Assembly: GCA_964549495.1 (NCBI GenBank)
Contig: CAZJWJ010000046.1
Coordinates: 1-39,610 of the forward strand
DNA: 39,610 nt
Direction: 5' to 3'
DNA from: JACKBJ01 sp964549495
GTDB taxonomy: Bacteria > Chloroflexota > Anaerolineae > Epilineales > Epilineaceae
The position numbers and the translations under genes were made by a program. A model generated the notes under the pieces. The model searched no databases. It was not told the DNA's origin and saw nothing but the letters and a program-made list of their open reading frames with translations. Numbering within the stretch: position 1 is the stretch's first letter; the number at the start of each line of letters is the position of its first letter. Of this stretch, positions 24,921-34,641 are shown in pieces.

Positions 24921-27197
24921 CTACCCGGTCGACCCGGAGATCGTGGCCGGCGCGAGGCCCTGGGCCTCGACCACCGCCAGGGCGGCCATGTTCACGATGT
25001 CGCGGACCTCGGCGCCGGTAGAGAGCACGTGGACGGGCTGGGCCATGCCGCGCAGGATGGGTCCGATCATCTCGGCACCGCCGAGGCCGTGCAACAGCTT
25101 GTAGGCCACGTTGGCCGCAGAGAGGTTGGGAAAGACCAGGATGTTGGGCCGGCGGACGCGGCTGAAGGGATAGACCTGGTCGAGCCGCTCGGGCGACAAG
25201 GCGGTATCGGCCATCATCTCACCGTCGATCGCCAGCTCCGGCCGCCGCGCCCTCACCCGATCGATCGCGGCTCGGACCATCGCGGTCTCCTCGGTCTGGA
25301 CGCCGCCGAAGTTGGAGTAGGAGAGCATGGCGATGCTCGGCTGGATGTCGAACTCCTCGGCCACCGCCGCGGCGTTGAGCGCGATCTCGGCCAGGGTCTC
25401 GGCGTCGATCTCGGTATTGACCGTCGCGTCGGTGAAGAAGTAGGGCCGTCCGCGCACGATCATGATATAGACGCCGCTGATGACGCGCACGCTGGGGCGC
25501 GTCCCGATGATCTTGAGGGCCGGCCGCAGCACGTCCGGAAAATTGTAGCGAAAGCTATAGCCCGACAAGAAGGCATCGGCGTCGCCCAGACGGACCATCA
25601 GCGCACCGTAGACATTGGGCTGCTTGACCTCCTCCATCGCCATGTCGAGCGTGAGACCCTTTCGTCGGCGAAGGGCGTGCAAGGCTTCGGCATAGTCTCG
25701 GCAGCGCTCCGAGCGGCGCGGATGGATGACCTCCGGCTCGAGCGGCAGCTGCAGGCTCTCCAGGTTGCTGGCGATGACCTCGGGCCGGCCGAGCAGGACA
25801 GGCCGGGCGATCCCATCGCGCTGCAGCTGCCAGGCCGCGCGCAGGATTCCGGGAGCCTCTCCTTCGGCAAAGACCACCCGCTTGGGCGCCTGCCGAGCCT
25901 GGCGCAGCACGCGGCGCATGATCGAGATGCCGCTGTCCTGCAGATCGACCAGGCGCTCGGCGTAGGCCTCCAGGTCGATCTGCTTGCGCGCCACCCCGGA
26001 CTCCATGGCCGCGCGGGCCACGGCCTGCGCCACGTAGGGCAGCACGCGCTCGTCGAAGGGCTTGGGGATGATGTAGTCGCGATCGAAGCGCCGCGACTCC
26101 AGGCCGTAGGCACGCAGCACGCGGTCGGGCACGTCCTCGTGGGCCAGCCGGGCCAGGGCCCGCGCCGCGGCCACCTTCATCTCGGTGTTGACCTGGGTGG
26201 CGCGCACGTCCAGGGCCCCGCGGAAGATGAAGGGGAAGCCGAGCACGTTGTTGACCTGGTTCGGGTAGTCGCTGCGGCCGGTGGCCAGGATCACGTCGTC
26301 GCGCGTGGCCCGGGCCAGCTCGTACTCGATCTCGGGATCCGGGTTGGCCAGGGCGAAGACGATCGGGTCGCCGGCCATGCTCTGGAGCATCTCCGGGCTG
26401 ACCACGTCGCGCACGGAGACGCCCACGAAGACGTCGGCGCCTTGCATCGCGTCGGCCAGGCTGCGGGCGGTGGTGTGGCCTGCAAAGCGGGCCTTGTACT
26501 CGTTCATGCCCTGCTCGCGGCCCTCGAAGACCACCCCGCGGCTGTCGCAGAGCATGATGTTGGCGCGCTCGGCGCCGAGAGCCACGTAGAATTCGGCGCA
26601 GGCGATGCCGGCCGCCCCCGCGCCGTTGACCACGATGCGGATCTGATCGATGCGCTTGTCGACGATCTCGAGGGCGTTGAGCAGCGCCGCGCCCGAGATG
26701 ATGGCGGTGCCGTGCTGATCGTCGTGGAAGATGGGGATGTCGGTGGTCCGCTCCAGCTCCCGCTCGATGTAGAAGCAATCGGGCGCCCCGATGTCCTCCA
26801 GATTGATGCCGCCGAAGGTGGGCGCGATCAGCTGGCCGACCCGGATGATCTCGTCGGGGTCCTGGGTATCGATCTCGATGTCGAAGACGTCGACGCCGGC
26901 AAAGCGCTTGAAGAGCACGCCCTTGCCCTCCATGACGGGCTTGGCCGCCAGGGCACCCAAGTCGCCCAGTCCGAGGATGGCCGAGCCGTTCGTCAACACC
27001 GCCACCAGGTTACCCTTGGCGGTGTAGTCGAAGACCGCCTCGGCATCCTCGGCGATGGCCCGCACGGGCGCGGCGACGCCGGGCGTATAGGCCAGCGAGA
27101 GGTCCCGCTGGGTCAAGAGCGGCTTGGTGGGCGTGACCTCGATCTTGCCCGGCATCCCGCGGCGGTGGTATTCGAGGGCTTCCCGGTCGATGGACAT
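24921..27197 (-). CDS. maeB: NADP-dependent malic enzyme with phosphotransacetylase-like domain
   Basis: A 758-residue two-domain enzyme of the MaeB type, converting malate to pyruvate and CO2 with reduction of NAD(P)+, and so supplying pyruvate and reducing power. The malic enzyme half (1 to about 420) shows 'SLAYTPGVAAPVRAI' near residue 33, 'LTNGSAILGLGDLG', the metal-binding 'FHDDQHGTA' and the nucleotide-binding GAGAAG at about 192-197. The C-terminal half (about 430-755) is a phosphotransacetylase-like domain, usually regulatory and inactive in this family. Length is as expected. The ATG is at 27195-27197, 34 bases after the monooxygenase gene; shared transcription is possible. Confidence 0.95.
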   Translation of the reverse strand: MSIDREALEYHRRGMPGKIEVTPTKPLLTQRDLSLAYTPGVAAPVRAIAEDAEAVFDYTAKGNLVAVLTNGSAILGLGDLGALAAKPVMEGKGVLFKRFAGVDVFDIEIDTQDPDEIIRVGQLIAPTFGGINLEDIGAPDCFYIERELERTTDIPIFHDDQHGTAIISGAALLNALEIVDKRIDQIRIVVNGAGAAGIACAEFYVALGAERANIMLCDSRGVVFEGREQGMNEYKARFAGHTTARSLADAMQGADVFVGVSVRDVVSPEMLQSMAGDPIVFALANPDPEIEYELARATRDDVILATGRSDYPNQVNNVLGFPFIFRGALDVRATQVNTEMKVAAARALARLAHEDVPDRVLRAYGLESRRFDRDYIIPKPFDERVLPYVAQAVARAAMESGVARKQIDLEAYAERLVDLQDSGISIMRRVLRQARQAPKRVVFAEGEAPGILRAAWQLQRDGIARPVLLGRPEVIASNLESLQLPLEPEVIHPRRSERCRDYAEALHALRRRKGLTLDMAMEEVKQPNVYGALMVRLGDADAFLSGYSFRYNFPDVLRPALKIIGTRPSVRVISGVYIMIVRGRPYFFTDATVNTEIDAETLAEIALNAAAVAEEFDIQPSIAMLSYSNFGGVQTEETAMVRAAIDRVRARRPELAIDGEMMADTALSPERLDQVYPFSRVRRPNILVFPNLSAANVAYKLLHGLGGAEMIGPILRGMAQPVHVLSTGAEVRDIVNMAALAVVEAQGLAPATISGSTG

Positions 27198-27231
27198 GTT
27201 GTCTCCCCTATGCGATGGCAGGGCCGCAGCG

Positions 27232-28695
27232 TCAGGCCGAGCCGAACCAATGCGTCAGCGCCTCGTCGAGGCCAATCCGACTTCCCTCGCCCACCCAAGC
27301 CACATGCCCATCGGGCCGGATCGCGACCGCGTCGGGCGCCGGGACCGTTCCGATGACCGGCAGATTCCAGGGTCCGTCGGTCTGCGCTTCGATCGCGATG
27401 ACCCGATCCGCCCAAGGCGACATGTCCCAGTCGGCAAGACCACCGAGGTTCAGGAGCACCGGCCGGGCCTCGCGTAGCAGCTCGTAGACCCGGCGCGAGC
27501 CGGCCTCGGTGATCAGGTCGAGATCGGGCATGCGCCGGCCGAGCAAGGGGTGTCCCTCGCCCAGGTCGTAGTGGATGTCCATGCCGGACATCATCGCGGC
27601 CAGCTGGGTGCGCGGCCCGTCCATGGCAAGCACGCCGGAGAAGATGTCGCGCAGGGCATCGCTGCGCTCGTCGGTGCGCAGCAGCGCGACCTGGGCCATC
27701 GTGTTGTGCAGGACCCGGGCCGCGACGGGGTGCCGCTCGGCATGGTAGCTGTCCAGCAGCGTCGCCGGTGAGACGCCTCTGACCACCTGGGCCAGCTTCC
27801 AGCCCAGGTTGACGGCGTCCTGCAAACCGGTGTTGAGACCCTGGCCACCCGTCGGATAGTGCACGTGGGCGGCATCACCGGCCAAGAGCACCCGCCCCTT
27901 GCGGTAGTCGGCGGCCTGCCGCGACATGTCGGTGAAGCGCGAGATCCAGATGGGGCTGTGGACGCCGAAATCGCTGCCGTAGACGGCGACGAGGGCCGCC
28001 GAGAGATCGTCCAGGGTCGGCTCGTCACGCCGGCCGACCTCGACTTCGGTCACCAGCACCCGCACCGGACCGCCCTCGGCCATGCGGCTCAGGCCATGGA
28101 TGCCCAGGGCATCCCGGCGCGGCCCCCAGGGCGGCTCCTCGGCCAGCTCGACCTCGGCGATCAGGTTGCTGATGCTTGGGTCCCAGCCCGGAAAGTCGAT
28201 GCCGGCGGCCTTGCGCACGGTGCTGCGCCCACCGTCGCAGCCGACCAGATAGTCCGCGCGCTGCGCCTCGCCGCCGGCCAGCTGGACCTCCACCCCTTCT
28301 GCATCCTGCGAGAGGTCGATGACCTGACGCTGGCGGTAGATCGGCACCGCCAGCTCGTCGATCCAGCCGGCCAGGATGCGCTCGATGTCGTTCTGCCACA
28401 GCGCCAGGCCGTGGGGATGCCGGCTCGGAAAGTCGCTCATGTCCAGCGGGATCCAGGCAAAGCCCGCCACCTGGGCCGCCGTACCGGCCTCCAGGAAGCG
28501 ATCGGCGATGCCCCGCTGGTCGAGCACCTCGATCGAGCGCGCGTGCAGGCCGCCGGCCCGCGAGCCGACCAAGTCCTGGTTGGCGCGCCGCTCGACGATG
28601 GCGACGTCGATGCCGGCCAGCGCCAGCTCACCGGCCAGCATCATGCCGGTCGGGCCACCGCCGGCGATGACGACGGAATGATCTGGCAGATTCAC
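27232..28695 (-). CDS. FAD-dependent aromatic-ring monooxygenase (PHBH fold, rifampicin-monooxygenase-like)
   Basis: A 487-residue class A flavoprotein hydroxylase. The N-terminus has the dinucleotide motif GGGPTG (about 12-17) and 'VERR'; 'DYLVGCDGGRSTVRKAAG' is the DG motif, and 'GRVLLAGDAAHVHYPTGGQG' is the GD motif that binds FAD. The long C-terminal thioredoxin-like part ('LADWDMSPWADRV') is typical of the rifampicin-monooxygenase-like branch. It would hydroxylate an aromatic substrate using NAD(P)H and O2; antibiotic inactivation is one possibility, but the substrate cannot be read from sequence. I chose GTG at 28693-28695, with AGGAAGG just upstream. The longer frame to 28860 lacks a start signal. 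Confidence 0.88.
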   Translation of the reverse strand: MNLPDHSVVIAGGGPTGMMLAGELALAGIDVAIVERRANQDLVGSRAGGLHARSIEVLDQRGIADRFLEAGTAAQVAGFAWIPLDMSDFPSRHPHGLALWQNDIERILAGWIDELAVPIYRQRQVIDLSQDAEGVEVQLAGGEAQRADYLVGCDGGRSTVRKAAGIDFPGWDPSISNLIAEVELAEEPPWGPRRDALGIHGLSRMAEGGPVRVLVTEVEVGRRDEPTLDDLSAALVAVYGSDFGVHSPIWISRFTDMSRQAADYRKGRVLLAGDAAHVHYPTGGQGLNTGLQDAVNLGWKLAQVVRGVSPATLLDSYHAERHPVAARVLHNTMAQVALLRTDERSDALRDIFSGVLAMDGPRTQLAAMMSGMDIHYDLGEGHPLLGRRMPDLDLITEAGSRRVYELLREARPVLLNLGGLADWDMSPWADRVIAIEAQTDGPWNLPVIGTVPAPDAVAIRPDGHVAWVGEGSRIGLDEALTHWFGSA

Positions 28696-28938
28696 GCGCC
28701 TTCCTATCACTTCCGAAGCAGGTCCAACTCGGTGCACGAAGCATACCAGCCTTCTGGCGCCTAAGCCCGAGATCGCTTCGCGATTCGTGGTATATTGCTT
28801 CTGACGGATCACAGTCCAACCACCAACAGAATCACGGAACCTATCGAGACGGGACTGCAACGCGGATCCTTACGACGACTTGGGAGGTGAAACCGAGGCC
28901 ACCGCGACCAGGGACCGAGTCGAGAACGGAGTTCGACG

Positions 28939-29607
28939 ATGAGCGACAGGAGCCGAACATGGGCCGCCCGACTCGCGCGCCCCGGAGCGATCCTGGGGGT
29001 GGCCGCCGCACTCTTTTTGGGAAGCATTCGTCTGAGCAACGAGGAGCTACCCCGGAGTGCCGAACTGATCGTCGGCCAGCTGGCCTTCACGGCGGTCTAC
29101 CTGGCGCCCTTCGCCCTCGCCCTCTGGGCGCTGCGCTGGCCCTCGCATTCGGCGCGCATCGCGGCCTGGGCCGCCGCGGCCGTCTTGGCCGGGGCGGGCG
29201 CCCTCACCGCCTTCTCCGGCGTCACCTTCGCCCTGCTGCCCGCGGCGGCCTTGCTGGCACCGGCGGCTCCGCTCGCCGCGATCGGTGCCAAGCCCAAGGA
29301 GCTTGCGCGCGCCACCGTGCTGACCGCCATGCTCGTCGCGGTGGGCGCGTCCTCGTTCTGGACGCTGATCCTGATGAGTGAGGAGGAGCGCTGCTGGCAA
29401 CGCCAGCGGGTCGAGGAGACCGGCCAGTGGAGCGACTGGGAGGCGGTGCCGGGCCAGCGGGCCCGCGGTGGTTCTGGTGGTTTCGAGAGCCGGTGCACCT
29501 CGGATGCCATCGCCTGGCACGAATCGGCGGCCACGCTGGCCTTGTTGGCCATGGCCGGCGGGGTCATGGGCCGGCTGCGCGGGTCGCCATCGGCGAGCGA
29601 GTCGTAA
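28939..29607 (+). CDS. Small polytopic membrane protein of unknown function
   Basis: A 222-residue protein with about five hydrophobic segments ('GAILGVAAALFLGS', 'LIVGQLAFTAVYLAPFALAL', 'AARIAAWAAAAVLAGAGAL'-like stretches and a last one near 200). Between segments four and five is a hydrophilic loop with two cysteines and a Gly/Ser run ('GQRARGGSGG'). No family was recognised. The ATG at 28939 has GGAG eight bases upstream, and a TATATT -10 candidate is at 28791-28796. It is transcribed divergently from the monooxygenase gene. Confidence 0.7.
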   Translation: MSDRSRTWAARLARPGAILGVAAALFLGSIRLSNEELPRSAELIVGQLAFTAVYLAPFALALWALRWPSHSARIAAWAAAAVLAGAGALTAFSGVTFALLPAAALLAPAAPLAAIGAKPKELARATVLTAMLVAVGASSFWTLILMSEEERCWQRQRVEETGQWSDWEAVPGQRARGGSGGFESRCTSDAIAWHESAATLALLAMAGGVMGRLRGSPSASES

Positions 29608-29786
29608 AGCGTGATCAGCGACCGTCCGTCGCAGGCGCCGGTTAGCATCGCATCTCGTAGGCCTGGTCCCCCAGCCGGCGATGGCCACGTCGAGGTGGGC
29701 ATCGCAGATCGGGCTGGCGGAGAAGCGGGCCAGCCAGATCGCGCGGCTGCGGTCGGCGCTGCCTCGGCTTATTGCTGGCCGCAGCC

Positions 29787-32171
29787 TCATGGGAGCGTGA
29801 TCCGCTGGCGAACCAGCGTGGCGTCGGTGACGAAGGTGGGCGAGGCCATCATGTCCGGCGGGCGGGGGCGTGGCGTCAGGCCATCCACCGAAGGCAGGCT
29901 GTGGTGTTGCTCCTCGATATCCACCTGCAGCGGGGTCTGGCCGCGCAGGTCGACGGTCAGATCCAGACCTTCCAGCGACCCGCCGTGCACCGACAGGGTC
30001 AGGTCGCGACGCGGCACCGCTTCGGTCAGGGTCTGGAGCTCGACTTCGGCGACCGTGGCACCGACCAGCTTGCCGGACGTCGATAGCGCCACCACCGCCG
30101 CTGGGGCGCTGCCCGGAGAGCGAAAGCGTAGCTGGAGCCGTCGCCCGCCGCCGGCGAGGGCCTCGTCGGCCAGGACCTCGACTTCGGCCCGCGCTACCGG
30201 CGCGACCGGCGCATCTGCCGCATAGGCGGGCACGATGTCTTCCGCCGCCGCGCCCCATGGACTATAGAGGGTCTCGCGTGGCGTATCACCGAGGAACTGA
30301 CGGGTCCAGTCGCCCAAGATCGAGCGTCGGCTGCCCAGCACGGCCGCCCCACCGCTGACCCATTCCGCGTGGCCCGCATCCGCGTCGAGACGGTAAGCGA
30401 CCATGTTGGGCTTTGGCCGCTCCGCATCGAAGCCGCCGGTGAACATCGCCAGCGCGCCGACCCCGATGGCCGCGGCGATCAGCCCGCCGCCAACGAGCCC
30501 CCGCCTCCCGCCCTGGACGACATCGACGAGGGGCATGAGCAGAACGATGGCAAATGCGCTGGGCAGCGCCGGCAACGCGGCGATGAGCGGCAGGCCCATC
30601 AGCACCTCGGCGCGGCCGCTGAAGATTCCCAGGAAATGCACCAGCGGGGCGATGAGCAAGATGACGACGGCGGCGGCGATCCCGGCCAGCGTGGCCCGCA
30701 CCAGGGTCAGATCTCGACCCTGCGGTCTGTGGCACAGCATCAAGAGCAGCGCGCCTCCGAGGGCCGGCAGCGCGAGGTGCGGACTGGTGCCGGGCAGACG
30801 CAGCGCCATCCACAGACCGAGCGCGGCGGCGATCCACACGGCGGCGGCCGAGGACTCGGCCGGCCGGAGTCGGCGGCCCGTCAGCGCGAGGCCGGCCATC
30901 GTCAGCCCAGCGGCCAACAGGACCGCGGCCACCGTGAACCAGCCCCGGTTGTAGCTCACTCCGATCAAGAAGACCTGCAACCGCGGATCGAGCCACCGCA
31001 GCGCTTGCCAGATGGCGGCGGCCCCGAAGGTAGCCAGGAGCGTGAGCAGAACGACGACGCCAAACCCGGCCAGCAGGCCGCCGAAAGGAAGCCCGCCGCG
31101 GCGCTGGACGACGACTGTCGCCGCGAGAACGGCCAGGACGGCCGCTAGGGCCAAGGCAAGGCCGACGCCTCGGCTGTTGCGAAGCACGTGGTGGCCCGGC
31201 AGGGTGAAGTAGGTCGCGTCGCCGGAGGTGATCGCGCCGTCCAGCCGCTCGTCGCCGAGCTGCCGCGCCAGAGCCAGGATCGACGCACCCTGATGGCGCA
31301 AGGCGCGCGGATCGAGCTGTTGCACCGAGTCCAGCGGTGTGTGATAGGCTGGCGTGCCCTCCAGATAGGCGAAGCCGAGCCCCGCGTCAGCAACTTCCAG
31401 GAGCTGGTCGAGGTCCGAGCCGCCGGTGCCCGTGCCCCAAACCAGGTCGTTGACGAAGGAGTAGGCGACCGGCGCGGGCATCGACTGCATGGCGCGGCCG
31501 ATCAGCCAGCCGTTGTCCTCGCCGGTCACGTATAGTTGCGAGGCGCCGCGTGTGCCCATGGACTCCAGATTGAGCGCCACACGAACGTCGCGAGCCCAAG
31601 GATGGTCGCGCACGAAGATCGTGGCTCCGGAGCGGGTCGTCTCCTCTCCGTCCTCGATGAGGAAGATGATGTCGTAGCGCGGGCGCGGCCTGTCGACGAG
31701 GGCCCGCGCCGCCTCCACGACGGCCGCCGAACAGCCCCCGCAGTCGCTGGCCGCGCCGGTCGTGTGTACGGAATCGAGGTGGCCGGCGAGCACGACCGCG
31801 CCCGTGCTGTCCTGCCCCGGCAGGCGCGCGATGAGGTTCGAGGCACGGGCCAGCGAGACGCCACCCGGTTGCTCCCGCACGGAGATGCCTTCTTGGATCT
31901 GCGTCTCCAGTCCCAGCGCCTCGAGCTGAGCCCGAAGGTGGGCCTGTGCAGCCGCGTAGCCTTCGGAGGCCGGCACGCGGGAGGCGGCGGTGATCACGCG
32001 CAGGTCCTCGATGGCGCGCTGCACGTCGAAGTCGCCGCCGGGGCCATCCTGGGGGACCGTCGGCGCCACGAGAAACATCCGCACCGTAGCTAGGGCGGCC
32101 AGGGCGGGTAGCGCCACCATGATCAGACGTAGCAACGGAGTCCGACGGATGGGAGTGATGGAGGTCGTCAT
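29787..32171 (-). CDS. Membrane-bound M28-family aminopeptidase
   Basis: A 794-residue protein resembling ER/vacuolar-type M28 peptidases that combine an exported zinc aminopeptidase domain with a polytopic membrane region. After an N-terminal anchor (12-36), the peptidase domain (about 45-320) shows the two-zinc ligands His131 and Asp143 ('GHLDSV', 'SDCGGC'), Glu176-Glu177 in 'EDGEETT' (one the base), Glu203 ('NLESMG') and His277 ('YHTPLD'). About seven to nine membrane helices follow (about 325-570), then a beta-rich C-terminal domain. Its start overlaps the stop of the upstream beta-propeller gene by four bases (ATGA), so the two are translated together. Confidence 0.9.
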   Translation of the reverse strand: MTTSITPIRRTPLLRLIMVALPALAALATVRMFLVAPTVPQDGPGGDFDVQRAIEDLRVITAASRVPASEGYAAAQAHLRAQLEALGLETQIQEGISVREQPGGVSLARASNLIARLPGQDSTGAVVLAGHLDSVHTTGAASDCGGCSAAVVEAARALVDRPRPRYDIIFLIEDGEETTRSGATIFVRDHPWARDVRVALNLESMGTRGASQLYVTGEDNGWLIGRAMQSMPAPVAYSFVNDLVWGTGTGGSDLDQLLEVADAGLGFAYLEGTPAYHTPLDSVQQLDPRALRHQGASILALARQLGDERLDGAITSGDATYFTLPGHHVLRNSRGVGLALALAAVLAVLAATVVVQRRGGLPFGGLLAGFGVVVLLTLLATFGAAAIWQALRWLDPRLQVFLIGVSYNRGWFTVAAVLLAAGLTMAGLALTGRRLRPAESSAAAVWIAAALGLWMALRLPGTSPHLALPALGGALLLMLCHRPQGRDLTLVRATLAGIAAAVVILLIAPLVHFLGIFSGRAEVLMGLPLIAALPALPSAFAIVLLMPLVDVVQGGRRGLVGGGLIAAAIGVGALAMFTGGFDAERPKPNMVAYRLDADAGHAEWVSGGAAVLGSRRSILGDWTRQFLGDTPRETLYSPWGAAAEDIVPAYAADAPVAPVARAEVEVLADEALAGGGRRLQLRFRSPGSAPAAVVALSTSGKLVGATVAEVELQTLTEAVPRRDLTLSVHGGSLEGLDLTVDLRGQTPLQVDIEEQHHSLPSVDGLTPRPRPPDMMASPTFVTDATLVRQRITLP

Positions 32172-34336
32172 GGAGTATGGTCCTCACCGAAGACGCTCAT
32201 GAGCCTTGGAAGGAATAGGCGCGGGTCGGCCCGTTTCGAGTCGAACGTGACGAAGGTCAGCCCCATGTGGGCGTTGGGCAGGCCGACCCACCGTCCGGCG
32301 ACGAAGGGCTGGTAGTCGACGTTCCAACCCAGGCCGGCTGCGATGGGGATCTCCTCGAGCGGGTCCAGCGTGCCATCGCTCGCTGCCCGCAGATGCAGCA
32401 GCGCGGCCGCATGCCCGAGCTCGTCGATGGGCGGCCGGCTGAATCCACCAGGACCGCTCTCCGCTCGCGCAGCCAAGGCGATGATCTCGTCGCCCTCGAC
32501 GGCCAAGCCCAGAACGCTGCGGGTCGGCCCCTCCCCCCCGGCCAGCCATCGGCTTCGCTCCACGATCTGCAATGGGGGCCCGATGATCTCGTAGCCGACG
32601 ATCGATGTCTCCGTTCCCGCGTAGAAGCGCGCGCCTCGATCGGCCGCCAAGTCCCAGACGTGGTCTTCGATCTCCAGGCGGAAGACCTCGCGCGGCCTGG
32701 CGCGCTCGGTGATGTCGATCGCGCTGATCTCCCGGCCGCCGCTCGCCCCGTCCGAACTGACGAGCAGGATATCGCCCACAACCTCGAGCTGCGCCATGCC
32801 GTTCCAGCCCACCTCGATCTCCAGCACATCGATCCGTTGGGGCCCCGTTTCCGGACGCAGATCCAAGGTCCACAGCTCGGTCAGTGCGCCGCCACGTCCG
32901 CGCCAGGCGATGGCGTAGCCATGATCTCCGGCCGCGATCACGTTCCGCACCTCCGCGCTGCCGGGCGTATGCGGGACCGCCTCGAGCTCGCGCGGGGCCA
33001 TGGGATCGGTGAGGTCCAGACTCTGCAGCGCGTCGTCGCCGGCCGCCGCGTACAGCCGATCGGATTGCAGGGCGATTCGCATCGGCGCCCACTCGCCGGA
33101 CCACCGAAGCAGCGAAGGGCTGGTCGCCCCGCCTTCGAGCGCATGCAGGCCCAACTCGCTGGTGTGCCAGATGCGCTCACCGCCATCGACGGCGTTGGCG
33201 ATGTAGCCGGCGAGGGCGGTGCTCGAGCGCCTGTGGAGCATGGTGTCGTCGCGCTCGTAGATGTCGATTCGAGAGCTGTTGCTGCTGAACACCCAGTCCC
33301 CATGCGGCCAGATCCCGCCCCAGGGCCCGTTCCGATGGATGGTGGTCAGGACCGGCCGAGCGGGCTCCGCCAGGCTGTACTCCAGCAGCAGCGTCGATCC
33401 GTCCTGTCTGGCCCATCGGTATAGCCGGTCCTCCGCGCCGGTCAGTCCGCTCACCGACATCTCTTCGGGCGGGTCGACGAGCCCGAGATCGCTCGGGCTC
33501 GCCGGGTCGGCCACGTCGATCACGCGCAGGCCGAAGCTGCTGCCCATATAGAGATGCTCGCCACGCCACACCAGCCCTGAAGGATTGCTCGACTCGACCA
33601 CCAAGCGCCCGATCTCTGCTGGCTCCCTCGCCCCGGCCACGTCGATGATGACGATCTCGTACTGGCTGCGATCCTCGGGATCGCCACCGACCAGCGCCAA
33701 GCGCTCTCCCTCCAGCACCCCATCGCGAAACTGAAGCGCACCGGAGCCCGAGCTCGACTCGAAGTCGACCCGATCCACGAGCCGGGGCATGGTGGGGTCC
33801 TCAATGTCGATGACCACCAACCCCCGATTCCAGTCCGTGATGTATGCCCGGTCTCCGAGCAGCGCCATGGCCGCTACCGAGCCCGTCACGCCGGGCAGCT
33901 GCCCCAGCCGAGCCAGCTCGCCGGCGCGAGCGCCTTCGAAGATATGGAAGCCCGCGCGGAAGCTGGCCGCATAGAGCAGATCGCCCTCGATCGCCATCGC
34001 TTGCACCTGCGCCGGCATGGGTGCTGTGGCGTGGCGAAACCGCGGCTGCTCCGGATCGCTGATGTCGAAGACATCGATCCGCGACCCGATCGCCGCGTAG
34101 AGCAGCCGGCCCGCATCCCCCTCGCTTGGCAGGAGGGTAGAGACCTCACCGCCGAGCTGTATCTGCCGGCCATCGTCTGCCTGCTGTGCGACCGAGCTGA
34201 GGGCCCGGGCGTCGGCGGCCGGCACGGTCTTGCCAACCTGCACAGCCCTCATGGACATGAGAATGGCCCCGCCCAGAAGGGCGGTGGCAACGACCTTGCT
34301 CTGGAGCACTATGATCCGTAGCCTGTCATCGACCAT
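32168..34336 (-). CDS. LVIVD-repeat beta-propeller protein, exported
   Basis: About 722 residues. An N-terminal membrane segment or signal ('VVATALLGGAILMSM') is followed by repeats of the LVIVD type, such as 'IDVFDISDPEQPRF', 'LVVIDIEDPTMPRLVDRV' and 'LRVIDVADPASPSDLG', predicted to form one or two beta-propellers on the cell surface. Such domains bind proteins or sugars. I chose the ATG at 34334-34336, preceded by AGGGAG nine bases upstream; a GTG at 34370-34372 is possible. It is the first gene of a two-gene operon with the M28 peptidase, overlapping by ATGA, which suggests that it may recruit or regulate the peptidase's substrates. Confidence 0.82.
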   Translation of the reverse strand: MVDDRLRIIVLQSKVVATALLGGAILMSMRAVQVGKTVPAADARALSSVAQQADDGRQIQLGGEVSTLLPSEGDAGRLLYAAIGSRIDVFDISDPEQPRFRHATAPMPAQVQAMAIEGDLLYAASFRAGFHIFEGARAGELARLGQLPGVTGSVAAMALLGDRAYITDWNRGLVVIDIEDPTMPRLVDRVDFESSSGSGALQFRDGVLEGERLALVGGDPEDRSQYEIVIIDVAGAREPAEIGRLVVESSNPSGLVWRGEHLYMGSSFGLRVIDVADPASPSDLGLVDPPEEMSVSGLTGAEDRLYRWARQDGSTLLLEYSLAEPARPVLTTIHRNGPWGGIWPHGDWVFSSNSSRIDIYERDDTMLHRRSSTALAGYIANAVDGGERIWHTSELGLHALEGGATSPSLLRWSGEWAPMRIALQSDRLYAAAGDDALQSLDLTDPMAPRELEAVPHTPGSAEVRNVIAAGDHGYAIAWRGRGGALTELWTLDLRPETGPQRIDVLEIEVGWNGMAQLEVVGDILLVSSDGASGGREISAIDITERARPREVFRLEIEDHVWDLAADRGARFYAGTETSIVGYEIIGPPLQIVERSRWLAGGEGPTRSVLGLAVEGDEIIALAARAESGPGGFSRPPIDELGHAAALLHLRAASDGTLDPLEEIPIAAGLGWNVDYQPFVAGRWVGLPNAHMGLTFVTFDSKRADPRLFLPRLMSVFGEDHTP

Positions 34337-34459
34337 GCCTTTGCTCCCTCTCGCAGCGCCCGGAATTCGCACAAGCCTTGGCTCAGCTTGGCCAGCAGCC
34401 TAGTGCACCGAAGCTCGGTGATCGAGCCACCCATCCGATCGTCTCTCGTTCTGCCGAAT

Positions 34460-34477
34460 CGAAGCATCGGAGTCACA
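34460..34477 (-). promoter_or_regulatory. Degenerate match to the BTAD-type direct repeat
   Basis: On the minus strand, TGTGACT (34477-34471), spacer CCGA and TGCTTCG (34466-34460). The first half and spacer match sites A-D well, while the second half matches only four of seven bases. It faces the LVIVD gene, about 125 bases upstream of its ATG. No convincing -10 follows at the expected distance, so chance is likely. Confidence 0.2.
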
Positions 34478-34482
34478 GCTTA

Positions 34483-34641
34483 GGGCTCGTCAAGCAATAA
34501 GAGACGCAATTCGGACGATGCTGCATCCACCGTGTCGGCCCGCTGCTCGGCGGCAATAGCGCTGCTATTGCCTTCTCCCAGCGAACCAACACGGCGGCGC
34601 AGCACCGCCCTCGGTTGCGCCTCTTATTGCTTGACGAGCCC
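34483..34641. mobile_element. Fold-back MITE, 159 bp, with TTA target duplication
   Basis: Non-coding. The two arms are each exactly 78 bases (34483-34560 and 34564-34641) around a 3-base centre (GCT). The outer 21 bases (GGGCTCGTCAAGCAATAAGAG) match perfectly, the next six have one mismatch, and the inner arms match at about 70-75% with the last nine perfect (GGCAATAGC). TTA flanks both ends (34480-34482, 34642-34644), which suggests a 3-base target duplication, as in some IS5-family (IS1031-like) elements. There is no transposase. I infer a MITE mobilised by a transposase encoded elsewhere. Confidence 0.75.

Noticed and set aside
20945..27356. Very long plus-strand frames (20945-22888, 22987-25104, 24624-27356)
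   Set aside because: They lie antisense to the CxxCH, M4 and MaeB genes, which have unmistakable motifs; the antisense proteins are His/Arg/Gly/Asp-rich without folds.
29744..29789. 8-bp inverted repeat GGCTGCGG/CCGCAGCC after the M28 gene
   Set aside because: The loop of about 26 bases and GC-rich setting make chance pairing likely; not enough to call a terminator.
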